64,000 bases of DNA from Pedobacter endophyticus (GTDB lineage Bacteria; Bacteroidota; Bacteroidia; Sphingobacteriales; Sphingobacteriaceae). The notes under the pieces are model-generated. The model was not told the origin of the DNA, did no database searches, and saw nothing but the letters and a program-made list of their open reading frames with translations. Position numbers and translations under genes: made by a program. Shown here piece by piece: positions 32,708-40,129 of the stretch (its first letter is position 1; every line of letters starts with the position of its first letter). The DNA lies in assembly GCF_015679185.1 (NCBI RefSeq), contig NZ_CP064939.1, forward strand, positions 4,278,001-4,342,000, written 5' to 3'.

Positions 32708-32878
32708 ATGAAAGGACGAGGTTATCTCGAAAAGTCGAATTTAAAACTCTGCCGCGCTATCGGAATCGCATTGCTTTTATTACCTCTTCCTATCAAGGTT
32801 TGGATAAAAGCAATGCCTTTGCTTTCCCTCTCCTCGAGAAACGGGATGTACAGACAGCGCAGAAACCGCCGCCACTAA
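32708..32878 (+). CDS. Small ORF after the giant gene, hypothetical
   Basis: 56 residues, ATG 2 nt after the stop of the giant gene. A basic N-terminus, then a hydrophobic stretch (IGIALLLLPLPIKVW), then a very basic tail (RQRRNRRH). Two inverted repeats lie within it (32768-32816, and 32863-32891 across its stop), which argues for an untranslated 3' region. CHU_C proteins are often followed by a PorP/SprF partner gene; this could be a remnant of such a signal peptide, or chance. No function can be assigned. Confidence 0.25.
   Translation: MKGRGYLEKSNLKLCRAIGIALLLLPLPIKVWIKAMPLLSLSSRNGMYRQRRNRRH
32768..32816 (+). repeat. Perfect 13-bp inverted repeat
   Basis: GCATTGCTTTTAT (32768-32780) and ATAAAAGCAATGC (32804-32816) with a 23-nt loop, about 60 nt after the giant gene stop. 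Likely a 3' stem-loop of its mRNA. Confidence 0.7.
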
Positions 32879-32895
32879 AACGGGGCGGTTTTAAG
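32863..32895 (+). terminator. Probable terminator after the giant gene
   Basis: AAACCGCC (32863-32870) pairs with GGCGGTTT (32884-32891), 13-nt loop, then TTAAGG. GC-rich stem ending in T's; the T-tract is short, so moderate confidence. Confidence 0.5.
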
Positions 32896-33241
32896 GCAAC
32901 AAAGAAAATTCCCTAGCTATCGGACCTACGCTTAGGGTTTCGTTTTGATTTTTTGGAACAACCTCAAATTATCAACCACAGATCTATATTTATCAGCTGC
33001 TTCTGTAAATTTTAAAAATGATCCTTAACAAAATACTTGGGCTTGTTTTTATCCAGAGCTGCTCCCGGAACGCGAAAATGACTTTGAATTATTGGTGTAT
33101 GCAAGCCTCAGTGAGACGGCAAGAATAATGTCATTTGATAGCTACCGGATTTTACGCAATAATTATCTTTAAGAATGACAATATTTTTTTATTTCCTAAC
33201 TAAATAGCATTCAATTCAGTCGTTCACATCGATTGCGGCCA
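32896..33241. other. Convergent intergenic region, no further feature seen
   Basis: AT-rich spacer between the giant gene and the convergent kinase gene. No ORF or symmetric element of note. Confidence 0.5.
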
Positions 33242-35377
33242 TTAGTTAAGTGGCAGTTTGATGAAAAACGTTGAACCTTTATGTACTTCAGTCTGAAACC
33301 AGATTTCGCCATCATGTGCCTCAACAATCTGCTTTGATATGGCAAGGCCGAGCCCAAACGATATTTCTCCCGATGTGCCAAGTCGTTTCGCATCCGAATA
33401 GATGTCGAATAACTTACCCTTAAGCGATTCTGGGATTCCAATGCCATTATCTTTTACCTTAATAAGTACGGCATCCTTTTCTTTATGCATTTCTACCAAT
33501 ATTTCACTTCCGCTGGGGCTAAATTTGACCGCGTTTGTGATTAAATTGCTAACCGCACGCCAAATTTTTTCGCGGCTAACAAAGAGCGTCGTTTCATGAG
33601 AATGCAAAATGATCCGTTGCTGTTTCTCTGCCGCTTTAAATCGGAGCATTTGAACGCAGTACTGGAGCAAATCGTACATTTCCACCTTCTCTTTTTTCAT
33701 CCGATCTTTAGAAATGTTAAGATTTAACAGGTCGGTAACCATTTCAAGCGTGTTGGCGTTAGAGGCTTTCATCATGTTCAGTATGTTAGCGCTGGAAGAG
33801 CTGAGCGTTTCGTCGTCCAGTAAAATATCGATCATGCTTATCGTTACCGCCATTGGGCTCCTCAAATCGTGCACTACCATTTTCAGCAGGCGTGTATTTT
33901 CATCCTGACTTTGTTCTAATGCAGCCAGTGCCCTTTGCATGTCAGCATTTTGAGCAGAAACTTTAATGTTGACTTTCTTTAGCCGCTTTCTGTTTTGCCA
34001 GATTAACAAGGCGATAACAGCTAAAAGAACAGTAAAAGCAGTAGCAATGGCCAGGTAAAGGTTTTTGATGTAAGCATCTCTTTTTAGATCAGACAGGATT
34101 TTGTCTTGCTCAAAATTTTTAAATTCTTGCGAAAAGTTGGTGTGTAAAATGTGCTTTTCAACCTGATCGAGCGAATCTTTGAGCAAAATGAACGCATTTA
34201 AATGTTTCGCAGTCTGCTGATGGTTGTTTATTGCATCGTTAAAATCGGCCTCCAGCCTAAACAACCTTAACTTTACCGATGGTGAGTACAAGCCCGTATC
34301 ATGAATTTCCTGAATCGTTGCTTTCGCTTTGTTTATCGCCGATTGCTTCAGGTATAAATTACCCAGCTTTACCCGCGTAATCTGCGCATCGAGGTTCTCA
34401 TATCCCTTTTTAGAATTAATGGCTATGCTTTTCTTGTATAACTCCTCCGCTTCGGCTGTTTTTCCCAGTTTTTCGAATGTAGTGCCCATATTGCCATAAA
34501 TCACACCTGTCGACGCTTCTACCGAGATTTTCTCGCCCGGGAAAACCTTCTCATATTGAACGATAGACTTTAGTGCTTTTTGATAATAGTAAACCGCACT
34601 ATCGAGCATTCCGTATCTATCGTAACAAAGTGCAATATTATCTATAGTGGCCTGATAATAGTGATAATCGATCAGCCTTTTGTTTTTACAGTGGTCAAAA
34701 TTATCCAAAATGATTTTGTTGTACTTCACTGAGCTCAAATAATCTCCTTTTCGGTACTCGATATCGGCCAGCCTGATATTGAAATGAGCATAAAGGCAGC
34801 TATCGCCGGTTGTTCGGATACTTGATAGTGCATCGTAGAGATAAACAAATGCCTGATCATAATTCTGATACTTGATCAGCGAATCGCCTTTGGCCAGTAA
34901 AGCATCGCTATAAATGTTCGCTAACCTCGTTTCCGCTTCGTTTTCTTTGATAATATGTATAACCGTATCCAGATAGGTAGTGGATGATTTCTCGTTACCT
35001 AAAAAGTGGGCATTTCTGAATAATAACCTTTTGCATTCGTCTTCAATTGATGGGTTGGCCAATGTATTAAATGCAGAATCGACCCTGGCTACCATTTCCG
35101 CATTAGATAAGGGTTGCTGAACGGTTTGATTAATCACTTTATCAAACGCAACCGAACTCGAGCCGTCTTTTTTTGTCGGATTACAAGAGGCAATGATGAA
35201 GATTACAAAAACGATTAACCCTTTTAGAATGGGCTGTACTGTTGTAATGAAATTTACGGGTTTAAGCTTATTGCAACAGCAAGAATAGGAGCCAAACAAT
35301 GAAGCTTTACTGATATTCCTAAACAAAAAGAAATTACTCATCGAAACAATAGGGGTTGGGATGCGATTATTTAGCAC
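33242..35377 (-). CDS. TPR-containing sensor histidine kinase (orphan paralogue)
   Basis: Up to 711 residues from ATG 35377; a second in-frame ATG at 35341 is possible. A hydrophobic segment ending IFIIASCNPTKK (about residues 54-70) is a lipobox-like export signal, unusually far from either start. TPR-like helices (about 90-430) include QNYDQAFVYLYDALS and YGMLDSAVYYYQKAL. One membrane segment (about 440-460) is followed by HisKA with H503 in VVHDLRSPMAV, and HATPase_c with NLITNAVKFSP, DNGIGIPESL and GLGLAISKQI. All boxes are intact. Domain order and many motifs match the kinase at 14.8-16.9 kb, so the two are paralogues flanking the giant gene. No response regulator gene is adjacent. Confidence 0.88.
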   Translation of the reverse strand: MLNNRIPTPIVSMSNFFLFRNISKASLFGSYSCCCNKLKPVNFITTVQPILKGLIVFVIFIIASCNPTKKDGSSSVAFDKVINQTVQQPLSNAEMVARVDSAFNTLANPSIEDECKRLLFRNAHFLGNEKSSTTYLDTVIHIIKENEAETRLANIYSDALLAKGDSLIKYQNYDQAFVYLYDALSSIRTTGDSCLYAHFNIRLADIEYRKGDYLSSVKYNKIILDNFDHCKNKRLIDYHYYQATIDNIALCYDRYGMLDSAVYYYQKALKSIVQYEKVFPGEKISVEASTGVIYGNMGTTFEKLGKTAEAEELYKKSIAINSKKGYENLDAQITRVKLGNLYLKQSAINKAKATIQEIHDTGLYSPSVKLRLFRLEADFNDAINNHQQTAKHLNAFILLKDSLDQVEKHILHTNFSQEFKNFEQDKILSDLKRDAYIKNLYLAIATAFTVLLAVIALLIWQNRKRLKKVNIKVSAQNADMQRALAALEQSQDENTRLLKMVVHDLRSPMAVTISMIDILLDDETLSSSSANILNMMKASNANTLEMVTDLLNLNISKDRMKKEKVEMYDLLQYCVQMLRFKAAEKQQRIILHSHETTLFVSREKIWRAVSNLITNAVKFSPSGSEILVEMHKEKDAVLIKVKDNGIGIPESLKGKLFDIYSDAKRLGTSGEISFGLGLAISKQIVEAHDGEIWFQTEVHKGSTFFIKLPLN

Positions 35378-35629
35378 GGCGCTGGTGTCGGCCAGCTAGG
35401 TGCCATTTATAATTGTTTTAATTTTAATTGTGTTCATAGGCTTTATTATTCATCCTAAAGATATTAAATTTTTTCGCTATTTAGCATCAAAATGGTTTTT
35501 ACAACAACAGGCTCTGTTTATTAATGGGGCTTTTATTATTGATGGTAAGGTGTTAAAAGGCTTTTAACGAGGTAACTGCAAGGTTGGCCCGAATATAACC
35601 TAAAAAACGTTGCGAGATCCGGAAATTTT
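35378..35629. other. Divergent intergenic region
   Basis: Between the orphan kinase (minus) and arsR (plus). AT-rich; no ORF. The only clear symmetric element is the palindrome at 35630-35645. Confidence 0.5.
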
Positions 35630-35645
35630 ATCGTAATATTACGAT
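35630..35645. promoter_or_regulatory. ArsR operator candidate
   Basis: ATCGTAATATTACGAT is a perfect 16-bp palindrome 71 bp upstream of the arsR ATG. ArsR/SmtB repressors bind AT-rich dyads of this size over their own promoters and leave when metal binds. A related half-site, CAATATTAC, lies before the next gene (about 36077-36085). Confidence 0.7.
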
Positions 35646-35716
35646 GCATTAGGTGGTTTGTTCAACTAATTGGTTATTTGCTAATTGCAGGTTGAAAATT
35701 ACCAATTCATCATGAT

Positions 35717-36046
35717 ATGGGACTTACAAAATCGGAAATATTTACCCCGGAGCAAAACGAGCTCGCTATGCTTTTAAAAGCAATTGCTCACCCTGCCCGC
35801 ATTGCTATTTTGCAGCAGATTATTTCAGCAAATGCCTGTATTTGTGGCGATCTTGTTGAAGAACTCGGGCTTGCCCAGGCCACCATTTCACAACATTTAA
35901 AAGAGCTTAAAAATGCCGGAATTATTCAGGGTACCATCGAAGGCGTAAAGGTTTGTTACTGCATTGAACCCAAAACATGGGCATTGCTCGAGTCGAGCCT
36001 GAAAAACCTTTTGGGTTCGTACACCAATCCTAAAAGCTGTTGTTAG
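35717..36046 (+). CDS. ArsR/SmtB family metal(loid)-responsive repressor
   Basis: 109 residues. Winged helix: HPARIAILQQI, then CICGDLVEELGLAQATISQHLKELKNAGII. The CxC pair C41/C43 sits at the start of the DL..EL helix, the place of the arsenic/antimony-sensing CVC motif of ArsR. More cysteines at C80/C82 (VCYC) and a C-terminal CC (108-109) could complete or extend the site. It likely represses its own transcription from the 16-bp palindrome upstream. The DUF6428 gene follows after 46 nt, presumably as one operon. Usual partners (arsenate reductase, ACR3 exporter) are absent here. Confidence 0.88.
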   Translation: MGLTKSEIFTPEQNELAMLLKAIAHPARIAILQQIISANACICGDLVEELGLAQATISQHLKELKNAGIIQGTIEGVKVCYCIEPKTWALLESSLKNLLGSYTNPKSCC

Positions 36047-36092
36047 CTTTTTTTTAATCAATTCATCGTTACATTGCAATATTACTATAATT

Positions 36093-36560
36093 ATGAAATT
36101 ATCAGAAATAAAAACAATCCTCACTTCGGCTGAAGCCGTAAACTTTCAACTCGAAAACGGCGAAATGGTGCCTGCAAACTTTCATGTAACCGAAGTAGGC
36201 ATCGTAACAAAAGATTTTATTGATTGCGGGGGCAAGGTACGCCATGAAAAAGTGGCCAACTTTCAGCTGTGGAATGCAGATGATTACGAACATCGCTTAA
36301 AAGCCAGAAAACTGTTAAATATCATTTCGCTTTCGGAACGGGTGCTTCACATGGAAGACCTGGACATTGAAGTGGAATACCAATCGAATACCATAGGCAG
36401 GTACGACCTGGATTTTAACGGGAAGAATTTCCTGTTGCGGGCCAAACATACTGCCTGCCTTGCAACCGAAGCCTGCGGAGTTGATGAAGCCCCGAAAACC
36501 GCGATCGTTAATCTTGCCGCAAGCGGCAGCACTTGTACCCCGGGTAGCGGTTGCTGTTAA
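36093..36560 (+). CDS. DUF6428 family protein
   Basis: 155 residues, soluble, no signal peptide. It contains VPANFHVTEVGIVTKDFIDC, then RHEKVANFQLWNADDYEHRL and a Cys-rich C-terminus (ACLATEACG and a CTPGSGCC end). This matches small proteins, named DUF6428, usually encoded next to arsR in Bacteroidota arsenic clusters. The function is unknown; thiols at the end could bind metal(loid). It lies 46 nt after arsR and is presumably co-regulated. Family name is from recall. Confidence 0.75.
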   Translation: MKLSEIKTILTSAEAVNFQLENGEMVPANFHVTEVGIVTKDFIDCGGKVRHEKVANFQLWNADDYEHRLKARKLLNIISLSERVLHMEDLDIEVEYQSNTIGRYDLDFNGKNFLLRAKHTACLATEACGVDEAPKTAIVNLAASGSTCTPGSGCC

Positions 36561-36650
36561 TTTGTTTAAAGGTTGCCAAGTAGTTACAAAGAATAAAATA
36601 AACTGTTCCTGGTTCCAGAAGCTGAGTTCCAGATTTTTTCTCATAAAACA

Positions 36651-36687
36651 AGGGATGTCAATTGAAGCAACTCAATTGAACATCCCT
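36651..36687. terminator. Probable bidirectional terminator
   Basis: AGGGATGTCAATTGA (36651-36665) pairs with TCAATTGAACATCCCT (36672-36687) with one bulged base. T-rich sequence (read on the minus strand, TTGTTTTATG) follows for the minus-strand peptidase gene. It serves the convergent DUF6428 and S8 genes. Confidence 0.6.
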
Positions 36688-36751
36688 AAACCAAACGTAA
36701 CTATAAAGAAAAACTTTTTTACGTCATCACCAACACGCTCCAACGCATCAT

Positions 36752-38320
36752 CTATTTTTTAAGACTCAATCCCAGAGGTAAGCTGGTAGTTAACGATAAA
36801 ATAGCAGCACGAATATTAGGAAGCGGCCCGATGCTGAGATCGCCTGACGCTGGGTAAGTGCCGGTATTAATCAGTAAGCTGCGCATATCCGTAGGCGAAA
36901 GCACATTTCCGTTATTGTTTTGTTTATACCAGCTCTGCACGGCTACTACAGCGGAAGCTACAATCGGAGTGGCAGCCGAAGTTCCCGAAAAACTACCGGT
37001 ATAATCCTGATTAGCCCCGCCGTTATACAGCAATCCGTCACCCCCAGTAGTCGCCACTGTCCAATCTCCCCATCCCTGAAGGTCTACCCGGCTTCCATAA
37101 GTAGAAAAATAGGTTCTTACTTGTTGTGGACTACCAGCTCCGACAATAATAGAACCGTTGTCGCCCCTTGCATTGTATGCTGCGTATTCTGGTCCGTCCA
37201 GATTTTGACCTCCATTTCCGGCTGCCGCTACAATAATGATACCCGCGTTGCTGGCTTCATTAGTCACATCCCATACCGCTTGGTTATAATCTGCCGGTAT
37301 ATATTTTGGATTTGGTCCCCAGGTTTGCATTTCATACATAAACACATCACCCGCCCTTAAATGAGTAAGGCCCATAGCAATCCCAGCGGGTCTGCCAAAA
37401 GTGGGCTCCCTTACAAACAGGAAACTGTCTGCTTCATGCACCATGCCCTTCATTCCAAAACCATTGTCTGTTGCGCCAACAACACCCAGCACGCCAGTAC
37501 CATGACTTAGATAGGTACTGGTTGCCTCTCCAACAATGTATTTAAATTTTGGAGATGAAAGGTCTTCATGATCGAAATTTGCATTATGTTCAATATCAGC
37601 AACACGAACTCCCTGCCCCTTAATACCGATAGACCAGGCAAATTCGGCATCAATCCCTTTTTGATTAGAATTCGTTGAAGGAATAAGAGGGATTATTGAA
37701 TTTCCCGCTGAACGGTAGTGCTGATTGGAAGCAAAATCGGGCGTGGCACTTGGTGGCGGTATCTCTATGTCGGCTTCCACTACGGCATATTCTACAAACG
37801 GAAGCTTTTCTAAGTCGTTTGCTAATTGCAAAACCTGAGAACCGCTCATCTTTAAGGCCTCTTCTACGTACGCCCAGCCTCTAAATTTATAGATGTTGAA
37901 CTTTCCGGATGCCAACTTCGGAATAACTGCATTCCTGAACGAAGCTTTTTCGGCTACGCTGAAAGGGATAGCCTGTTTATAATGTAGTGCGTTCATGCGA
38001 CTTACAATAGCTTGCTGCTCAGCAGTTATTTGCAACGACAACAGTTTATCACTTGCGATCATCGGCTTTTTTTGATCGCTAAAATCCAGGATAAAATCAG
38101 GACTGAACTTTACTAAAAGCTTGTATCGTTCTACTCCTGGGCTTAATGTATTCTGTCCCTTAAGATTAGGCATAGGAAGAAGGTTTAGGGAAAGTTTATC
38201 GTTAATGTTTGCTTTCTTTAAAGTTTTGTCAGCCTCAAATAAGGTTGGATTCTTTTTACAGGATAAAACAAAAACCGTAAAAAAAATCTGCAGGATAAAA
38301 ATTGATTTAAAATTTTTCAT
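36752..38320 (-). CDS. S8 family peptidase, lipoprotein
   Basis: 522 residues. The lipoprotein signal ends VLSC|KKN (Cys about 21). A prodomain-like region (40-185) is followed by the subtilase domain: Asp in VRVADIEHNANFDHEDL, His in SHGTGVLGVVGA, and Ser in SFSGTSAATPIVASAV. The Asp motif (ADIEHN) departs from the usual DTG or DSG. It ends shortly after the catalytic domain. Probably anchored in the outer membrane. Convergent with the ars genes. Little sequence likeness to the S8 peptidase at 8.2 kb beyond the family motifs. Confidence 0.88.
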   Translation of the reverse strand: MKNFKSIFILQIFFTVFVLSCKKNPTLFEADKTLKKANINDKLSLNLLPMPNLKGQNTLSPGVERYKLLVKFSPDFILDFSDQKKPMIASDKLLSLQITAEQQAIVSRMNALHYKQAIPFSVAEKASFRNAVIPKLASGKFNIYKFRGWAYVEEALKMSGSQVLQLANDLEKLPFVEYAVVEADIEIPPPSATPDFASNQHYRSAGNSIIPLIPSTNSNQKGIDAEFAWSIGIKGQGVRVADIEHNANFDHEDLSSPKFKYIVGEATSTYLSHGTGVLGVVGATDNGFGMKGMVHEADSFLFVREPTFGRPAGIAMGLTHLRAGDVFMYEMQTWGPNPKYIPADYNQAVWDVTNEASNAGIIIVAAAGNGGQNLDGPEYAAYNARGDNGSIIVGAGSPQQVRTYFSTYGSRVDLQGWGDWTVATTGGDGLLYNGGANQDYTGSFSGTSAATPIVASAVVAVQSWYKQNNNGNVLSPTDMRSLLINTGTYPASGDLSIGPLPNIRAAILSLTTSLPLGLSLKK

Positions 38321-38390
38321 AATTTAGTGTTGTTATGTAAAAATATTAGGGTTCCGCAAAAGATAAGTATGGCTTAAAATTGGTATGCAA

Positions 38391-38415
38391 GCCCTTACCA
38401 ATCGCTGGTAAGGGC
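38391..38415 (-). terminator. Terminator of the SusCD operon
   Basis: GCCCTTACCA, 5-nt loop, TGGTAAGGGC: a perfect 10-bp stem 15 bp after the stop of the last operon gene. No strong T-tract on the minus strand, but AATTTTAAG follows after about 9 nt. Confidence 0.6.
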
Positions 38416-38429
38416 GTTGCGAACTAAAA

Positions 38430-40112
38430 CTACTTCAAAAATTCTTTTTCAAATTGGTCTAAAAACGGTTTTCCATCCAGGCCAAATCCTGGCAAAATAG
38501 GAACGTTTAACCAATACAGCATGGTTGCCCCCACGGTTGTTTGCGATAAAACAATGGATTTACCCGTCACATCTGCATCGGGAGTAACTGAGGCGGGCAC
38601 ATCTTTTCCCATTGCTACCCAGGTAAAAGGACCACTTAACTCCATGTCATATCCTCCGGGAGCCAGGTTATTTAATATCCCATCTGCACCTTCATTAATT
38701 GGCCAATAACCTGTTAAATTCGCATAATTAGGGTGCTTGGTTATATCCTTTAACCCTTTATTGGCTAAAATTGTAGCGGCATCTAATGCGGTATTAAAGT
38801 AACATAAATCGGCTGCCTGAAAAGATGCAGCACCGCTGTTATCTACATTCTTGTAGCCTATTGTCAGGTTTTCTGTGGTCGATAAACTTTTGGTTGAAAA
38901 TATATTCGCAGATCCTTTCTGTACACCATCAAGATAGGTGGTTAACGTTCTGGTTGTCGCATTGTTCGTTTTTACCGTAAGGGTAATGGTATGCCATGAA
39001 AGATCTGCCGCTAAACCTAAATTAGCCTGTCCTTTTCCTGTACCACCATTTAATGTGCCTCCAAAACCGACTGCTGCTGCAGTACCCCCTTGGAATAACA
39101 CCCAGCCTGTCATAGCTCGGTCAATCAATGATGTTCCTTTTGAAAGGAAACCAGGATATTGAGTCGTAACATTAAACTTTACCTGCATCTGAACCGTAAA
39201 ATCCTTCTTATCTCCCGGGTCATAAAGTCCGTTATCCTCTAAAACCTGTGCGATAACATTTTTTCCTGTAAACAACACGGTATTCAATCCTATTTTTTTA
39301 AGTTCTTCGCCTATAAAATTTTTATTAGATGCAAATAAAAAACCGGATTGGGGATCGGCATGGCTTCCGCCATGATTGGTTGTTACAATAATCAGCCAGT
39401 CTTCATTGGCATAGTTTTTTCTGGCCTTTACCGCCATTAAAATGTTACCTACATATTCATCTGCTTTTAGCACGGCATTTTTATATGCAACATTACTTGC
39501 CTCAAATCCGCCACTTGCGCCTGCTGTTTCTACCTCTCTAAAATTCACTACCATGGCGCCTAATTGGGTTTGGGTGTTTAGAATATTAATTGTAGAATCT
39601 TTAACCGCTAAATCGCTGCTTACAACAGGTGCAAAATCGGCAATGCCCAAATACTTGCGTAAGTTTAGCCAGGGCGTTACCACAGCTGTTTTTACCGCTT
39701 TATATTGTAAAATGTAATCGATTACGTTTCGAAATAAGTTTGGCGATTGATGCGAATTACCCTTTGGCGTTGGTAAAAAATCGTCAGTTTTAATTAAATG
39801 CTTACCATAACTTACTCCGGTTATCATTGTTGCCCACGGCGCCACATCATTTTTTACAGGGCTACGTAAAACTTCGTAATGATATTTAGCCGTTTTCTTT
39901 AAATCTTCCATTGTTGGCGGAGCAATTGTTTTTAATTCAGCACCACTTAAGCCATCAATACTGATTACCAGTACTTTTCTTTGAATGGGAGATATTTCAA
40001 TGGGATCTTCAAAAACAGGAGCCGGATCTGCATATTTTTTACAAGCAGCAAAGCAGGCGATTCCTGTAATTAAGGCGCTAAACAATAGTGTATTTTTATA
40101 CATAGTTTTCAT
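38430..40112 (-). CDS. Alkaline-phosphatase-like lipoprotein with LamG domain (DUF4983 type)
   Basis: 560 residues. Lipoprotein signal CFAAC|KKY. The N-terminal half belongs to the alkaline phosphatase/phosphodiesterase superfamily: VLVISIDGLSGAEL holds the first metal Asp, VAPWATMITGVSYGKH carries the nucleophile position (Thr), and WLIIVTTNHGGSHAD a metal His. A LamG/concanavalin-like domain follows (about 300-440; FTVQMQVKFN, WHTITLTV, TYLDGVQKG), then a C-terminal segment (TGYWPINEG...). It is likely surface-exposed and hydrolyses a phospho- or sulfo-ester; the substrate is not deducible. It is the last gene of the 11-gene operon, 17 nt after M60, and paralogous to the protein at 42.1-43.9 kb. 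Confidence 0.78.
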   Translation of the reverse strand: MKTMYKNTLLFSALITGIACFAACKKYADPAPVFEDPIEISPIQRKVLVISIDGLSGAELKTIAPPTMEDLKKTAKYHYEVLRSPVKNDVAPWATMITGVSYGKHLIKTDDFLPTPKGNSHQSPNLFRNVIDYILQYKAVKTAVVTPWLNLRKYLGIADFAPVVSSDLAVKDSTINILNTQTQLGAMVVNFREVETAGASGGFEASNVAYKNAVLKADEYVGNILMAVKARKNYANEDWLIIVTTNHGGSHADPQSGFLFASNKNFIGEELKKIGLNTVLFTGKNVIAQVLEDNGLYDPGDKKDFTVQMQVKFNVTTQYPGFLSKGTSLIDRAMTGWVLFQGGTAAAVGFGGTLNGGTGKGQANLGLAADLSWHTITLTVKTNNATTRTLTTYLDGVQKGSANIFSTKSLSTTENLTIGYKNVDNSGAASFQAADLCYFNTALDAATILANKGLKDITKHPNYANLTGYWPINEGADGILNNLAPGGYDMELSGPFTWVAMGKDVPASVTPDADVTGKSIVLSQTTVGATMLYWLNVPILPGFGLDGKPFLDQFEKEFLK

Positions 40113-40129
40113 ATCGTCGGAGATTAATT

